Shown: positions 24,699 through 35,130 of the stretch, piece by piece
Layout: every line of letters starts with the position of its first letter
Position numbering within the stretch: the first letter of the stretch is position 1
From: Saururus chinensis
Lineage: Eukaryota > Streptophyta > Magnoliopsida > Piperales > Saururaceae
Direction: 5' to 3'
Assembly (NCBI GenBank): GCA_035235625.1
Contig: CP141149.1
Location: 36,387,753 to 36,451,752, forward strand
DNA length: 64,000 bases
Notes under the pieces: model-generated
Seen by the model: the letters and a program-made list of their open reading frames with translations, nothing else
What the model was told of the DNA's origin: nothing
The model's database searches: none
Position numbers and translations under genes: made by a program

Positions 24699-24929
24699 AT
24701 GTTCACAAACGGAATGAGTGAAACAAATTTAATGGATATTCACTTAAGGGATGTCTCTTTGGAAGCTTTTCTAGCCATGCTCCAGTTCATGTATAGTGGT
24801 CAACTTGAGACAAGATACAGAGATAGTGCAGGTCCTCTGTTGCTTGAATTATTGTTACTGGCAGATCAGTTCGGTGTTACATTCCTTCACCAGGAGTGCT
24901 GTAAGAGGCTTTCTGAATGTCTTGTAGAG
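24699..24929 (+). pseudogene. BTB/POZ-domain exon fragment
   Basis: A 77-codon open exon bounded by an AG acceptor (CCCAATAG) and a GTAAG donor. Its product includes TNGMSETNLMDIHLRDVSLE, AFLAMLQFMYSGQLE, LLLELLLLADQFGV and LHQECCKRLSECL. This is the second half of a BTB/POZ domain like that of plant proteins related to Arabidopsis At2g30600, which often act as Cullin-3 adaptors. The first half of the domain and all other exons are absent nearby, so this is an isolated piece. Its reading frame and splice borders are intact, so capture may be fairly recent, or an exon of a longer transcript cannot be excluded. Confidence 0.7.
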
Positions 24930-25588
24930 GTAAGCCACAATCTTTGGGACCATCTGTAACTAAACTTTTTTTTTCTGCTTTATTTATCTCAAAGTTTTGC
25001 AGCATACAAACTCCAGAAACTTCACCAAGATCAAGTAAAATGGAAGACTTGTTCTGCTGTAAATTTATGAACATAATGAGCCTTATCTGTATAGACAACA
25101 TCTTTTGTACCTTGCTGCTGCGTATGGAGGTGTTTGGCTTCATACTTGAAATGGAAGACTTGTTCTGCGTATGGAAGGCATCATAACTCATTATACAAAA
25201 CAAATAGAAGCCATAAACAGGATTATCAATGAAGAAATAATCTGTTACTAAATCAAGTATTAATAAGCAGATTGGCTCTTTGAAGAAAATGAACACCGAA
25301 CTATAATAGAGAGTGTTTTCATCCATATATCTGTCTTTGGTGATCAAATTTTGCATCTGCAGATGCCAAGTTCAAAGCAGGAAAAAATAACTGCAGACAA
25401 TGATAATTTCAACCAAAAGTTTCATAGCAGGAAAAATATGTCTATTCTGAAATAGATGAAATAAAGAATGTTATATACTGCAATTGACAGATGCTTCAGT
25501 CAATACATGATTTTTCAGGCTCATCACATTATGAATTCTGCCATGCTTACACATAAATTGCACCAACTCCAAGCCCCTATTGTAGATC

Positions 25589-25848
25589 TCAGTAAGAAGA
25601 ACATGTCCAACACTTGTCAATCCAACAATGCAGAACTCTTTGACAAGGAATGAACACATATCGGTAATCTCTTCTTAGTATTTCAAAAGCCTTTGAAAGC
25701 AAATCCTCTGCAGGAGACAAGGAAATAAGACCATACTTCAGCATCTCAGCAACCATCTGCTTAACATGATAGCAACCCATGTCCAACTTTAACCAAAATT
25801 CACCTCCTTCCGGTACCAGTTGCCCATGAAGAACAAAAGGGACTTCCT
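25589..25848 (-). pseudogene. Unrecognised gene fragment, minus strand
   Basis: Opens just after a TAG and reads EVPFVLHGQLVPEGGEFWLK, then CYHVKQMVAEMLKYGLIS and SPAEDLLSKAFEILRRDY. The composition is protein-like and unlike the flanking AT-rich DNA. I do not recognise the family. The upstream in-frame stop and lack of neighbouring exons suggest a broken, captured fragment within the TTA-flanked element. Confidence 0.35.
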
Positions 25849-26456
25849 ACTGTCCACATATTGGCCTCTTTTTGTCATGAACGGCCAGAGTGTCTAATCT
25901 GTGCTCAATTTCTTTATTAGTAGGAAATAATCATCATCTCAAAAAAATCATTTCATGCCCGTTTACCTCTCTCTTTCAGCACTAGCTATATCAATAACAA
26001 TAATTAATAACATTTTATAGTTGTTACCTCCATCGTTATTCACAGTATTTGCAAAACTGTTGTTAACGATCATTATTAAACTTATATACATAGATTAAAC
26101 AGGTAATTTATGAAGTTGTATGATAAATCAACCATCAGACAAATAACAATCTATTCACAGATGGAGTCCCCCGGAAGTACATTATCAAGGAAAAATACAA
26201 AGAACTGAAATGCTAACCTCTGAAAGCCCTTTTGATGGTCGGAGGAAAGGGACCAAATTCGTGAGCAGAGCAGCAATCTTGATGGTGCTCGGGGGCAATT
26301 TTCTTCCGAGTTCAACATGGAATTGATGAGAGTGGGCGCTTCAACTTAAATGAGCCAGTCACCGGCACCTTCGTCCCGAAGTCCAGCGAGATAGGCAGCA
26401 GCGAGAACACCGATTCCCTGAGGACCACAATGAATCCCCGTAATCGGAAGAGTTGG

Positions 26457-26594
26457 TGTAGGGGGCAACAGAAGATTGAGGAGAGAGAGGACGAAAAGCC
26501 GGGCCTGGGAGTCACCGACGACGACTATCTAGGAGCTGTTGAGGAGGTCGGAGGCATCGGGAGGGGACAATTGCTGGAAGGCGCAGTTGGACAT
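26457..26594 (-). pseudogene. Broken fragment with a GDS motif
   Basis: Reads MSNCAFQQLSPPDASDLLNS, then an in-frame TAG, then IVVVGDSQARLFVLSLLNLL. The GDS context resembles block I of plant PC-esterase/SGNH-type proteins, but only this block is seen and the frame is interrupted. It lies near the right end of the TTA-flanked element, on the same strand as the fragment at 25589-25848; whether they come from one gene is unknown. Confidence 0.3.
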
Positions 26595-26852
26595 GGGGAT
26601 GGAAGAGGGGAAGGAGGCGAGGGATAGAAATCGCGATCCGTTTTCAGCCAAATCAGCCGGTTAAACCCATCGGATTTTTTAATAACGTGGGCTTAATTTT
26701 CGAGCTTAATCAGCTAAAAAATAAGTTTAAAACAAACAGCCTTATAAGTCGGCTTTTAACTCACTTATTAGATACTTAATTAGTTAAGACATAATTAAGC
26801 TAAACAAACAAACCCTTAGCCGAACTCAGATTCCTCACAGGTTTCATATAGT

Positions 26853-27170
26853 GTTGGGACGCCCCATTGGGCTGGGAAGAGTTGGGACAGGGAGGGGCTC
26901 TGTATATTTGGGCTGGATTGTACTCCTAGTGCGAAACAGACTAGTAGGGTTGTGTCTATATATAGGGAGAGGATGGGGGCGGCCATGGCAGACAGAAAAT
27001 TATAGAGGATGAACCAGAGAAAGTGTGAGAACTCTGCATTGCGACTTGGCTTGTCAGCCCTGCCCCTCTCCCTGCCATTGTAACTGATGGACTGCGTTAT
27101 ATAAGCATTGGGCAAAGCCCCTTTGCGCCAGAGATGGCTGTGTTGGCTGATTGCTTGTTCCCATTGCACA
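26853..27170. mobile_element. Possible solo LTR remnant
   Basis: Begins TGTTGGGACG and could end near CCCATTGCACA, with a TATA-like TCTATATATAGGGAG near 26955. TG...CA borders, size and TATA position fit a small LTR, but no target duplication is evident. Confidence 0.25.
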
Positions 27171-28169
27171 TACGAGAAAAAAAGGTCATGAGAGTAGGCT
27201 GCTAGTTACACGTTGTAGTCAGGCCATCGTGGGTGTGGACGCTAGGCCTCTGCGCCAGTGACAACAACCATCGTTGTGAGCCCCACATGCAGAGGCGCAG
27301 AGCACACTTTCACCACTGATAGAGACATGAGCTCCACCCAGAACGACCAAAGTCAGCAATGTCGGCCGGACCAAGCCGCCATGGCCATATCCACCACCTT
27401 CTCCCTTCGACCCACTGACCAGTCACCGACTCCCACCTTTCCACTCTATTCCAATCTCCCATCTGCCGCCCGCTACTCCTCTTCTATCGTTCGGTTCTCA
27501 TTCCGCCTCCTCTCCCTCTCCGTTCACCTCGCCTTGTGCCGCCAGCCGCCGCTTGTCTTTCCCTTTATTTCTTGTCGTCACATACCACCCCCAGTAGTCA
27601 CCGATTGACTTTGATTGTGGCCCCCTTCCTCTGTGGCTCCACCCCTTTTCCCTTCCTCACCGCCAGATCTATTCCCCTCCGACCTTCTCTCTCCATTTTG
27701 CGCCCATCTCCTCCGTCCTCGACTCCAAATCCGACTTTCTCTTTTCCGGCTCCTTCGACTCTCTCTTCGTCTACGCCAATATCCTCATCCTTCACAAGTC
27801 CATTTCCTTCTCATGCGATGCCCTTTTTGCATTTGGGGGAGGAAGAGCTGGAGTAGGCACACTGGTTAGCGGAGGAGGAAAAGGAGACTTGAGCACTGGA
27901 GTTCACCTACGGCACGCTCAGGTGGGGATTCTCTAGCCATGGCCTCCTGCAGGACCATCGCCCCGTCCCTCTTCACTCTACCATTTTCTTCCCCATCGGC
28001 CTCTACCTCTGGGCATTTGGTCGCCACCACCTCTCCCACTCTCTTCTCTCACTGCTTCCGATCCAGCGGCCCTTCTCCCCACTCTGTCCCACAAATCATC
28101 ATGGCTCTTCTCTCCCACTCCGTTCGGCCTCTGTATTTCTCCCGTTCTCTCTTTGTCCGAATGTGAGAA

Positions 28170-28269
28170 GCATAATAGATTCATCTTAGTTTAAATTAAG
28201 TGAAAGGGAGCAATTATTACATAACATTGTTTTTTTTCTATTGGAACTATTAATTTATGATGGAGGGAG
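28170..28269. mobile_element. Truncated Stowaway-like MITE (right end)
   Basis: Only the right end is clear: GGAACTATTAATTTATGATGGAGGGAG followed by TA. The left boundary is approximate. Confidence 0.45.
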
Positions 28270-28938
28270 TAAATATTAATTATTTTTTATATTATTTAAG
28301 AAAGTGAGAGTCAAAAGAGAGCATTTCAAACTCTAAAAATTTTGTAAAAAAATACTAATTAACTATTAAATAAAATATAAATATAAAAAAATAAAATAAA
28401 ATTTTTAAAGAATATTTTTAATTTTCTATCTTAAGTCATGACATTATTAAATAATATGATGCACAACCTAATTTTAAAATAAGTAAAATTTTAAAACCCT
28501 AACTCTGACCCTATTTTTAATCTGGTCATGTGGGTTGATTGGGTCGGGTTGAATTTCCCCATCCTCACCGAAACTATAGTGCTTCTCAAATGAGGTTAAA
28601 ATGCTAGCATCCCATTGAAGGAGATCCAATAGCTTGTATACAATGCTCCTTCCCACTCATCCAACAACTCATACACAACTACTCTTTTTTTGTCCCACAA
28701 GGAATAAAACCCCAACAAATTGTCATATGGCCTACACAAATAACCTCCCTAAATGTCAGATTTAAGAACTTAAATAAGTTCCAAGGGTGGCGGAAGAGAC
28801 CAATAACCTTACCATTTGTCCATGGCATAATTAGCTAAGGAAATGCACAAGGAACAAATAGAGAAACCAGCAATAACATCCTTTTATACATTTAAGAAAC
28901 CCACCAACTAACTTTAACAAAATTAGCAAGATATAATA

Positions 28939-29129
28939 TTTCTCTCTTCCTATGTTAATAGTTACATTTAAAAAAATATTAATTTTTATTAAACCCACCT
29001 CTAAGAAGGGAAAATAAGCTTATGATACTCTTTTTTAAGTAATCAATCACTTAAATTAAACAAAATAAAGTTATCAATAAAGAAGAAACTTTTTTATTAA
29101 ATAGAACTATTAATTTAAGATAAAAGGAG
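28939..29129. mobile_element. Stowaway-like MITE
   Basis: About 190 bp with TA at each side. The left end TTCTCTCTTCCTATGTTAAT is diverged; the right end reads TTTAAGATAAAAGGAG. Inner inverted blocks AATAGTTACATTTAAA and TAAATAGAACTATTAA confirm the family. Confidence 0.65.
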
Positions 29130-29639
29130 TATATTTTTAAAGTCCCCTTAAGTGATAGATAACATGGGAGGAGAGGTATTGGAAAAGGGCGATACACAAT
29201 AAGCATGTATGCATACCCTTATGCAACGAGTGCAGAATTGATGGGGATAAGGACTACTAGACCATCAATGAACTAACCATGCCTGAAAGGACCCATTAAA
29301 AAAGTTTAGACATATACTTCCGCAAGACTAGCGAGAGTGATGAGAACCCTTCATACGAAAATGGTGAACTTGAAACATATTTAACATGTTTAAAAGTTGA
29401 CCATGCACACTTTCTTGTTTAACTACACATCCTTGATAAATGGCCTCATTCTTCGTTTTTCATATAATATATAATCCAACTAAGGAGCATATAGTTTTCT
29501 AGTAAACTAGCTTTGAAATAGCTATGAGAAGAGTGGGACTTTAATTTGAGAATATAATGAAGAAATGCATGAACATCTAGTTAATCTTGTAAGAATTCAG
29601 TCCTGGTGACATTGTCAATGGTTGCCTTGTGAAAAAAAA

Positions 29640-29743
29640 GTTTAGAAACAAATGTTTCTTCCTTACTCCCTTTTTCTTTGGTTATGACGTAGTTTAGAAA
29701 CAAAATTTTCTTCCTTACTCCTTTTTTCTTTGGTTATGACGTT
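29640..29743. repeat. Tandem duplication of 52 bp
   Basis: Two adjacent copies starting GTTTAGAAACAAA and ending GGTTATGACGT, differing at a few positions; period 52. Confidence 0.8.
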
Positions 29744-29839
29744 ATGTGAGGCTTTCCATATGCCATTTTATATTTGGTTCACTCAAGAGCAACGCACCAC
29801 AACATTGCAACATTGGAAGGTTGGGCTGGGAAAATTCAA

Positions 29840-30003
29840 TCTGCCCCGTTTATTCAACCTGAACCCGACCCGCCTAACCTTGTACCCGACCCAACTACAA
29901 GTAGGGTCAAGGTGCAGGTTTAGGCTTTTGACCTATTTTGGATTTAGGGTCGGGTCGAACCCGACCAGCACAACCCGGCCAACTAGACTTTTACCCGACT
30001 ACA
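29840..30003. repeat. ACCCGACCC-rich island
   Basis: Several ACCCGACCC / GGGTCGGGTC motifs in both orientations. Similar islands occur near 22770-22840, 28540-28560 and 35530-35640 (continuing after 39099). They look like pieces of one dispersed repeat, perhaps subterminal sequence of a DNA transposon; I cannot assign a superfamily. Confidence 0.4.
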
Positions 30004-31076
30004 AACACTATTACTCTTAGATTTTATTTTATTTGATACTCAATTAGTAACTTTTGTAAAATTATTATGATATTGGTTTATTGGACTTATTTATACTATT
30101 ATTAAGATGTTTATTTAGTGCATACTATATTGAAGTAGAGTATGCTTAAGCACAAATTTGGATATGAATAAGATATTTGGAGCATAGGTATGATCACGTA
30201 TATTTTACTTTGTGGTAGGTATCCATTTTAGGATAACAGAGGATGATATCTTCAAGGTATAGTTAATTTCTATATAGTTTAGTTTATTTTCTAATATTCT
30301 TTTGGGTTTGGTGATTGGAATGAAAATATGTCATATTTTGTTATATTCATTACCATATTCTCTCATTTGGTAGGATACATCACATACTAGACTCAACTCT
30401 ATGTGAAAGGCCTGACAGGGAGCAGGTTAGGAACATGCAACCAGAGAGACTGATGATAAAACTCGATGAGGGACAATTTTCAAAGGAGAAAAATTGTAAA
30501 CAAGTGTCACTGGCTGTTAGGCCCTAGCGCCCGCCCGAGCCAAGCTGAACCCAATCCAGGGGCTGGTCAAGGACTTTACCTCTTAAATCGGGTATTTAAT
30601 GCATACACGGAGTCACACACTGTAACTACCAGACTCGGGCCGGGCCCACAAAATCACTAATAGGAAATTTTTTTCTTTCCTTGAGCCAGGAATCATCGTT
30701 TGAGTGCGAGAGGTACAACGTTCGTCTACGCACTATGGAGCTTTAAGGCTTCCTCGTACGTAGACTTAGGTTGTAACGAACACGTACACACGACGAAGCT
30801 TCATAGTTCGTCGCGTGTAAAACAGAATAAAACATATTGTTATAATGATTTGGATCGGGCCAACGTTGCTTTGTCGTTGGTTGCCTATGTACGTATTGGA
30901 TATTATTCCAATACGATCGGATCCGAACGTAGTTCTGCCTAATGGCTACTACATACTATAAACATCACAAAATCATACGTATAAAATACATATCTCCGAA
31001 TATTTAATCGGAGTATACAAACACGCATCATATATCGGAGTCAAACGGAAGTTAATAAATTAACGGAATCGTACAT

Positions 31077-31187
31077 CTCGCTCTACCATAGAGCGGGATC
31101 GAAATCTCATACACGTATCTCGCTCTATCACTGAGCCGAGACCGAGAACACAAATTACACGTCTCGCTCTACCCTAGAGTGAGACCA
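31077..31187. repeat. Three successive CTCGCTCT palindromes
   Basis: CTCGCTCTACCATAGAGCGG, CTCGCTCTATCACTGAGCCG and CTCGCTCTACCCTAGAGTGA recur at ~42-bp spacing. Each folds on itself through CGCTCTA/TAGAGCG-type pairing and is followed by GA(T/C)C. Confidence 0.6.
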
Positions 31188-31197
31188 CACATGTCAT

Positions 31198-31912
31198 ATA
31201 AGTATACATCATGGCATCTAGGTACATAGCATGACATATAGGTACATAGCATGACATATAGGCACATAGCATGGCATATAGGTACATAGCATAGTATATA
31301 GGCACATAGCATGGCATATAGGCACATAGCACGACATATAGGTACATAGCATAATATATAGGCACATAGCATGGCATATAGGTACATAGCATAGTATATC
31401 GACACATAGCATGACATATAGGCACATAGCATGGCATACAGGCACATAGCATGGCATACAGGCACATAACATAGTATATAGGTACATAGCATAGTATATA
31501 GGCACATAGCATGACATATAGGTACATAGCATAGTATATAGACATATAGCATGACATATAGGCACATAGCATAGTATATAGGCACATAGTATGGCATATA
31601 AGCACATAGCATAGTATATAGGCACATAGCATGGCATATAGGTACATAGCATAGTATATAGGCATATAACATGGCACATAGGCACATAGCATAGTATATA
31701 GGCACATAATATGGCATATAAGCACATAGCATAGTATATAGGTACATAGCATAGTATATAGGCACATAACATGGCATATAGGTACATAGCATAGTATATA
31801 GGCATATAGCATGGCATATAGGCACATAGCATAGTATATAGGCACATAGTATGGCATATAGGCACATAGCATAGTATATAGGTACATAGTATATAAGTAC
31901 ATAGCATGACAT
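31198..31912. repeat. 20-bp minisatellite, about 35 copies
   Basis: Unit of the type GGCACATAGCATGGCATATA, with alternating variants (GGTACATAGCATAGTATATA). On the - strand the unit has no stop in any frame and 20 is not a multiple of 3, so all three minus frames stay open for over 230 codons, giving Cys/Tyr/Met-rich artefact ORFs. Confidence 0.92.
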
Positions 31913-32416
31913 ATATAAATCGTAGCATAACTTAGCACATGTTGTACGGAAGATCAGAAATGCTTACTTCCATCATAACCCATACAGTAATCGCATCTAC
32001 GGATAGAACCCCGTCTTACTTCGGGTGTCTTTTTCTTGTTTCGGTGTTCGGGCAAAGCCTTGCTTAATCTCGGGGCATTTCCTCCTTATAAAGTTGTCAG
32101 CTCAGAAAATGGAACCCACCATCGCGTAGAACACCTTCAATTTAGTCAAGAACGGCTCTTGAATCAACTAAATCGGAGTTGGGGGTGGCCAGAAACAGAG
32201 AAAACGAAGTTCGTCGGTGCATGAAGATAACGGGCAGGACCTCCTCTTGTCTTGGGATGTTTCCTCATCATACGGTCTCCAACTCGAAGAACAGACAGCT
32301 CCATTGCGTAGAGCATACTCGATTTAGTAAGAAACAAGTCTTAAACGGCCTTAATCGGCCTCAGAACGGTCAGAAACGGGGGTAGAGAAGTTCTGGTTTC
32401 AGAACGAAGAAGAATG

Positions 32417-32430
32417 GGGTATATATAGCC
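32417..32430 (-). promoter_or_regulatory. LTR TATA box, minus strand
   Basis: Plus-strand GGGTATATATAGCC reads as a TATA box on the - strand, ~525 bp from the LTR start, followed downstream by GC-rich sequence (32430-32585). Confidence 0.5.
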
Positions 32431-32956
32431 CCCGAGCCGCGCCGAAACAGCGGCTGCGCCGCTGGTTTTGGGTGGCGGCGCCCGCTGTACACGCGTGGTG
32501 CCCACGGTAACGCGCGGCTTGTGCGGTTTTGCGGCCGCGCGCCGAAAACGCGCTGCGGCGCGCGCCAGTCGCGCGCCGCGCACCATTTCTTTATTTTAAT
32601 TTTTATTTTTAACTCCAAAACTTCAAACGCGCGTATCTTCCTACCCCGGAATCGGATTGGCGCGTTCTAGGTACCGTTGAACTCGTATCGTCGAGCCCTT
32701 CGATACAAACCCACTCTAAACAGAAAATCACACTATTTCCAAGTGGGTCCCGCCTATAAAGCACGTTTCTGAAATATCATAATTTTCGGTCCCGACCTCT
32801 GTTTCGCGCGTTCTTTGAATTGTTACGCTCGTTATGCCAAGCTCTACCTGGCTAAGGGTATTTCACCTAATGAAAACCCTTAACATTAATCTCAAATTAC
32901 CGAATTACCCTTAACCCTCCCGGGTTAAGCGTAACTGAAAAACAGGTCGTTACATT

Positions 32957-32970
32957 CTTCCCCCCTTAAA
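32957..32970 (-). other. Polypurine tract next to the 3' LTR
   Basis: On the - strand TTTAAGGGGGGAAG lies 2 bp before the LTR's TG. A purine run in this place primes plus-strand DNA synthesis in LTR retrotransposons. Immediately outside is a perfect hairpin, GAATTGCG-TCCT-CGCAATTC (32972-32991). Confidence 0.7.
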
Positions 32971-33503
32971 TGAATTGCGTCCTCGCAATTCACCCAAACT
33001 ATTCTTCTAAACACAATAAAATTTAGTCATTATTCAAGCACAAATCACAGATAAAATTCCGATAATTTAATATCAGAGGAAATCTTCACAAAGAAAATTT
33101 AATAGTTCACAAACATATGAAATACTTTATACAAAATTTGATAATTTAGATCAGATAAAATTGTTATAACATAATCCGATAACTTATGACCAGATAAAAC
33201 ACTCTAAAACACAATCTGATGCTTATGTCTCGATTAGATAGATTGAAATTCAAACTCAAAACACAAACGGCAATTCCGGATTAATCAAATCCCGTCAAAC
33301 ACAATTCAAAACACTTCCGGATTCCTTTCCACAATTCGACAATTTGGTTGAAAAATTGTTTCACAAAATAAATCTGATATGTCGTTCAAAATCAGACATA
33401 TCATTCTTTCAAAGTTCAATAATTCGATCGTTCACAAAATCTGATAAATTGTTCATAAACGAAATCCGATATTAAATTTAAAATCGGATAAATCATTATT
33501 CAG

Positions 33504-33650
33504 AAATCTGAAAACACAATCACAGAATGTCGCGATACCAGACGACTTACACCCGCGCCCATGGGGCGACGCGAGACAGAAAGGAAGGGATTTACCCATG
33601 ACATCCCAATCCTGTGCGCGCCAGATGCCAAATTTGGCGGTATCCAAAAT
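33504..33650. repeat. 147-bp duplicated block, copy 1 (copy 2 at 33911-34057)
   Basis: Both copies run from AAATCTGAAAACAC to GGCGGTATCCA with only a few differences, and contain the perfect palindrome GCCAAATTTGGC. On the - strand each encodes the same short peptide (TAKFGIWRAQDWDVMGKSLP); at this DNA similarity that does not show coding function. Confidence 0.85.
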
Positions 33651-34189
33651 CATAATAATTCTTAGTTCTGAGGAACCGAGAACTATCCAGACGGCACGAT
33701 TGCCCAAAACTCAGAGAAATTTTTGAAAAGAGGATATGATTTTAAAATCAGAGCTTTGTTTTCATATAAGTAGTAGAAAACTTTTAGCAAAACTTTGGCG
33801 AGTCAAAATCTTGGTATAAATTTTTACTTAATAGGTCGAATTAAGTTCTAAGTATATGTTTTGTGCATATAAGAAAATATTGTGTCAACTTTCTTTTGAA
33901 ATCATTTGAAAAATCTGAAAACACGATCACAGAATGTCGCAATACCAGACGACTTACACCCACGCCCATGGGGCGACGCGAGACAGAAAGGAAGGGATTT
34001 ACCCATGACATCCCAATCCTGTGCGCGCCAGATGCCAAATTTGGCGGTATCCAGAATTGATAGCTTTTGGGCTTTATACCAAATAACTATCCAGACGGTC
34101 CGAAGACCCAAATCATCGAAAACTTCATTGTCAAATCAAATCCCGAATAAACATTTTTGATTAAATCAGATTTGTAATCGAAATTCATT

Positions 34190-35130
34190 TCAATATACTA
34201 GCGGAATCAACCTTGGAGCAGTCCACTAACACCTCATGTCATATACCACAAGTGTTTGATGGTTTCTTCTTAGCAATTCCGCAGGCAATTGAGATAAATT
34301 TACTAAATTTCAAATCTAATTTCAAATACCAAAGGATTTGAAATTAAAATTCCATATCAAATCCACTAGTAGATTCAACCTTAGATTAATCCACTAACGC
34401 CTGATATTTCATATCACAGGTGTTTAGTGATTTCTCTTCGGGATTTCTACTGTTTTTCAAAATAAATTTTAAACAAACTTTCAAAATACTCATATTTCGG
34501 AAATGAGATTCGTATAAATATATTGGTAGAATTTACTGCAGAGTTGTCCACTAACACTCCACCTTCTATACCGTGGTGTTTGCTGGTTACTCTGAGATGG
34601 TTCTACCGCCTTTGAAATAATCAAAATATTTTCTAAAACAGACAATTTGAAATCAAATTTCAATATCTGAGTAGAATTAACCATAGGGTTTTCCACTAGC
34701 GTTTCATGTCCCATACCATGAGCAGTTAGCGGTTACCTTGTGAAAATTTTACCGTCTTTGAAAACATATTTCAAATCATATTTTGTTTAAATACCCGAGT
34801 AGAATTAACCGTAGGGTTTTCCACTAGTGCTACATGTCCCATACCATGAGCGGTTAGTGGTTACCTCTTGGTAATTCTATCGTCTTTGAAAACATATTTC
34901 AAATCATATTTTGTTTAAATACCCGAGTAGAATTAACCGTAGGGTTTTCCATTAGCGCTACATATCCCATACCATGAGCGGTTAGTGGTTACCTCTTGGT
35001 AATTCTATCGTCTTTGAAAACATATTTTAAATCATATTTTGTTTAAATACCCGAGTAGAATTAACCGTTGAGTCTTCCACTAGCGCTACATGTCTCATAC
35101 CATGAGCGGTTAGCGGTTACCTCTTGAGGA
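34190..35130. repeat. Seven-copy array of hairpin-bearing repeats (last four ~128 bp)
   Basis: Units contain AGAATTAACC, a gap, CCACTA(A/G)..C, CATACCATGAG, then GGTTAGTGGTTACC. Later copies start at 34797, 34925 and 35053 (128-bp step); earlier copies are more diverged and longer. CCACTA(A/G) and TTAGTGG flank each core, so each unit can fold into a hairpin. Confidence 0.75.

Larger units (their letters stand above)
23630..26815. mobile_element. Candidate PIF/Harbinger-like element carrying gene fragments
   Basis: Left end GGGTCCGTTTGTTT and right end AAACAAACAAACCC are inverted repeats (12 of 14 positions match), each bordered by TTA (23627-23629, 26816-26818). That is the 3-bp TWA duplication of PIF/Harbinger elements. 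Subterminal DNA at both ends is AT-rich with AATTAGCT / AGCTTAATT motifs. No transposase is visible. Inside are a BTB/POZ exon on + and two gene-like fragments on -, consistent with capture by a non-autonomous (Pack-type) element, though the short TIR leaves doubt that the two ends belong together. Confidence 0.4.
27171..30509. other. Transposon-derived spacer, no gene
   Basis: Bases 27250-28170 are pyrimidine-rich (C/T-rich on +), which keeps several frames open by composition alone; none shows a domain. The rest is AT-rich with MITE remnants, a 52-bp duplication and GGGTCGGGTC-type islands. Confidence 0.5.
30515..32954 (-). mobile_element. 3' LTR (2.44 kb) of a Ty3/gypsy element, minus strand
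   Basis: Read on the - strand it starts TGTAACGACCTG at 32954 and ends GGGCCTAACA at 30515. A TATA box lies ~525 bp inside. A polypurine tract abuts the start on the internal side (32957-32970), marking this as a 3' LTR rather than a solo LTR. The flank outside the LTR end is CTGGC; CTGGC is not seen beyond 32954, as expected if the element continues to higher coordinates. Part of it (30850-30970, CGGGCCAACGTT...GTAGTTCTGCCTAA) is related to 54430-54545 in another solo LTR. The LTR carries a 20-bp minisatellite and three small palindromes. Confidence 0.7.

Noticed and set aside
27258..27869. Several Ser/Pro/Leu-rich ORFs
   Set aside because: The region is C/T-rich, which removes stops by composition; no domain, splice structure or start context.
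31198..31912. CRISPR-like appearance of regularly spaced repeats
   Set aside because: There are no unique spacers between units; it is a simple 20-bp tandem repeat in plant DNA.
31169..31938. Three overlapping minus-strand ORFs of 236-254 codons
   Set aside because: They are translations of the 20-bp minisatellite in all three frames, with no domain and no start context.
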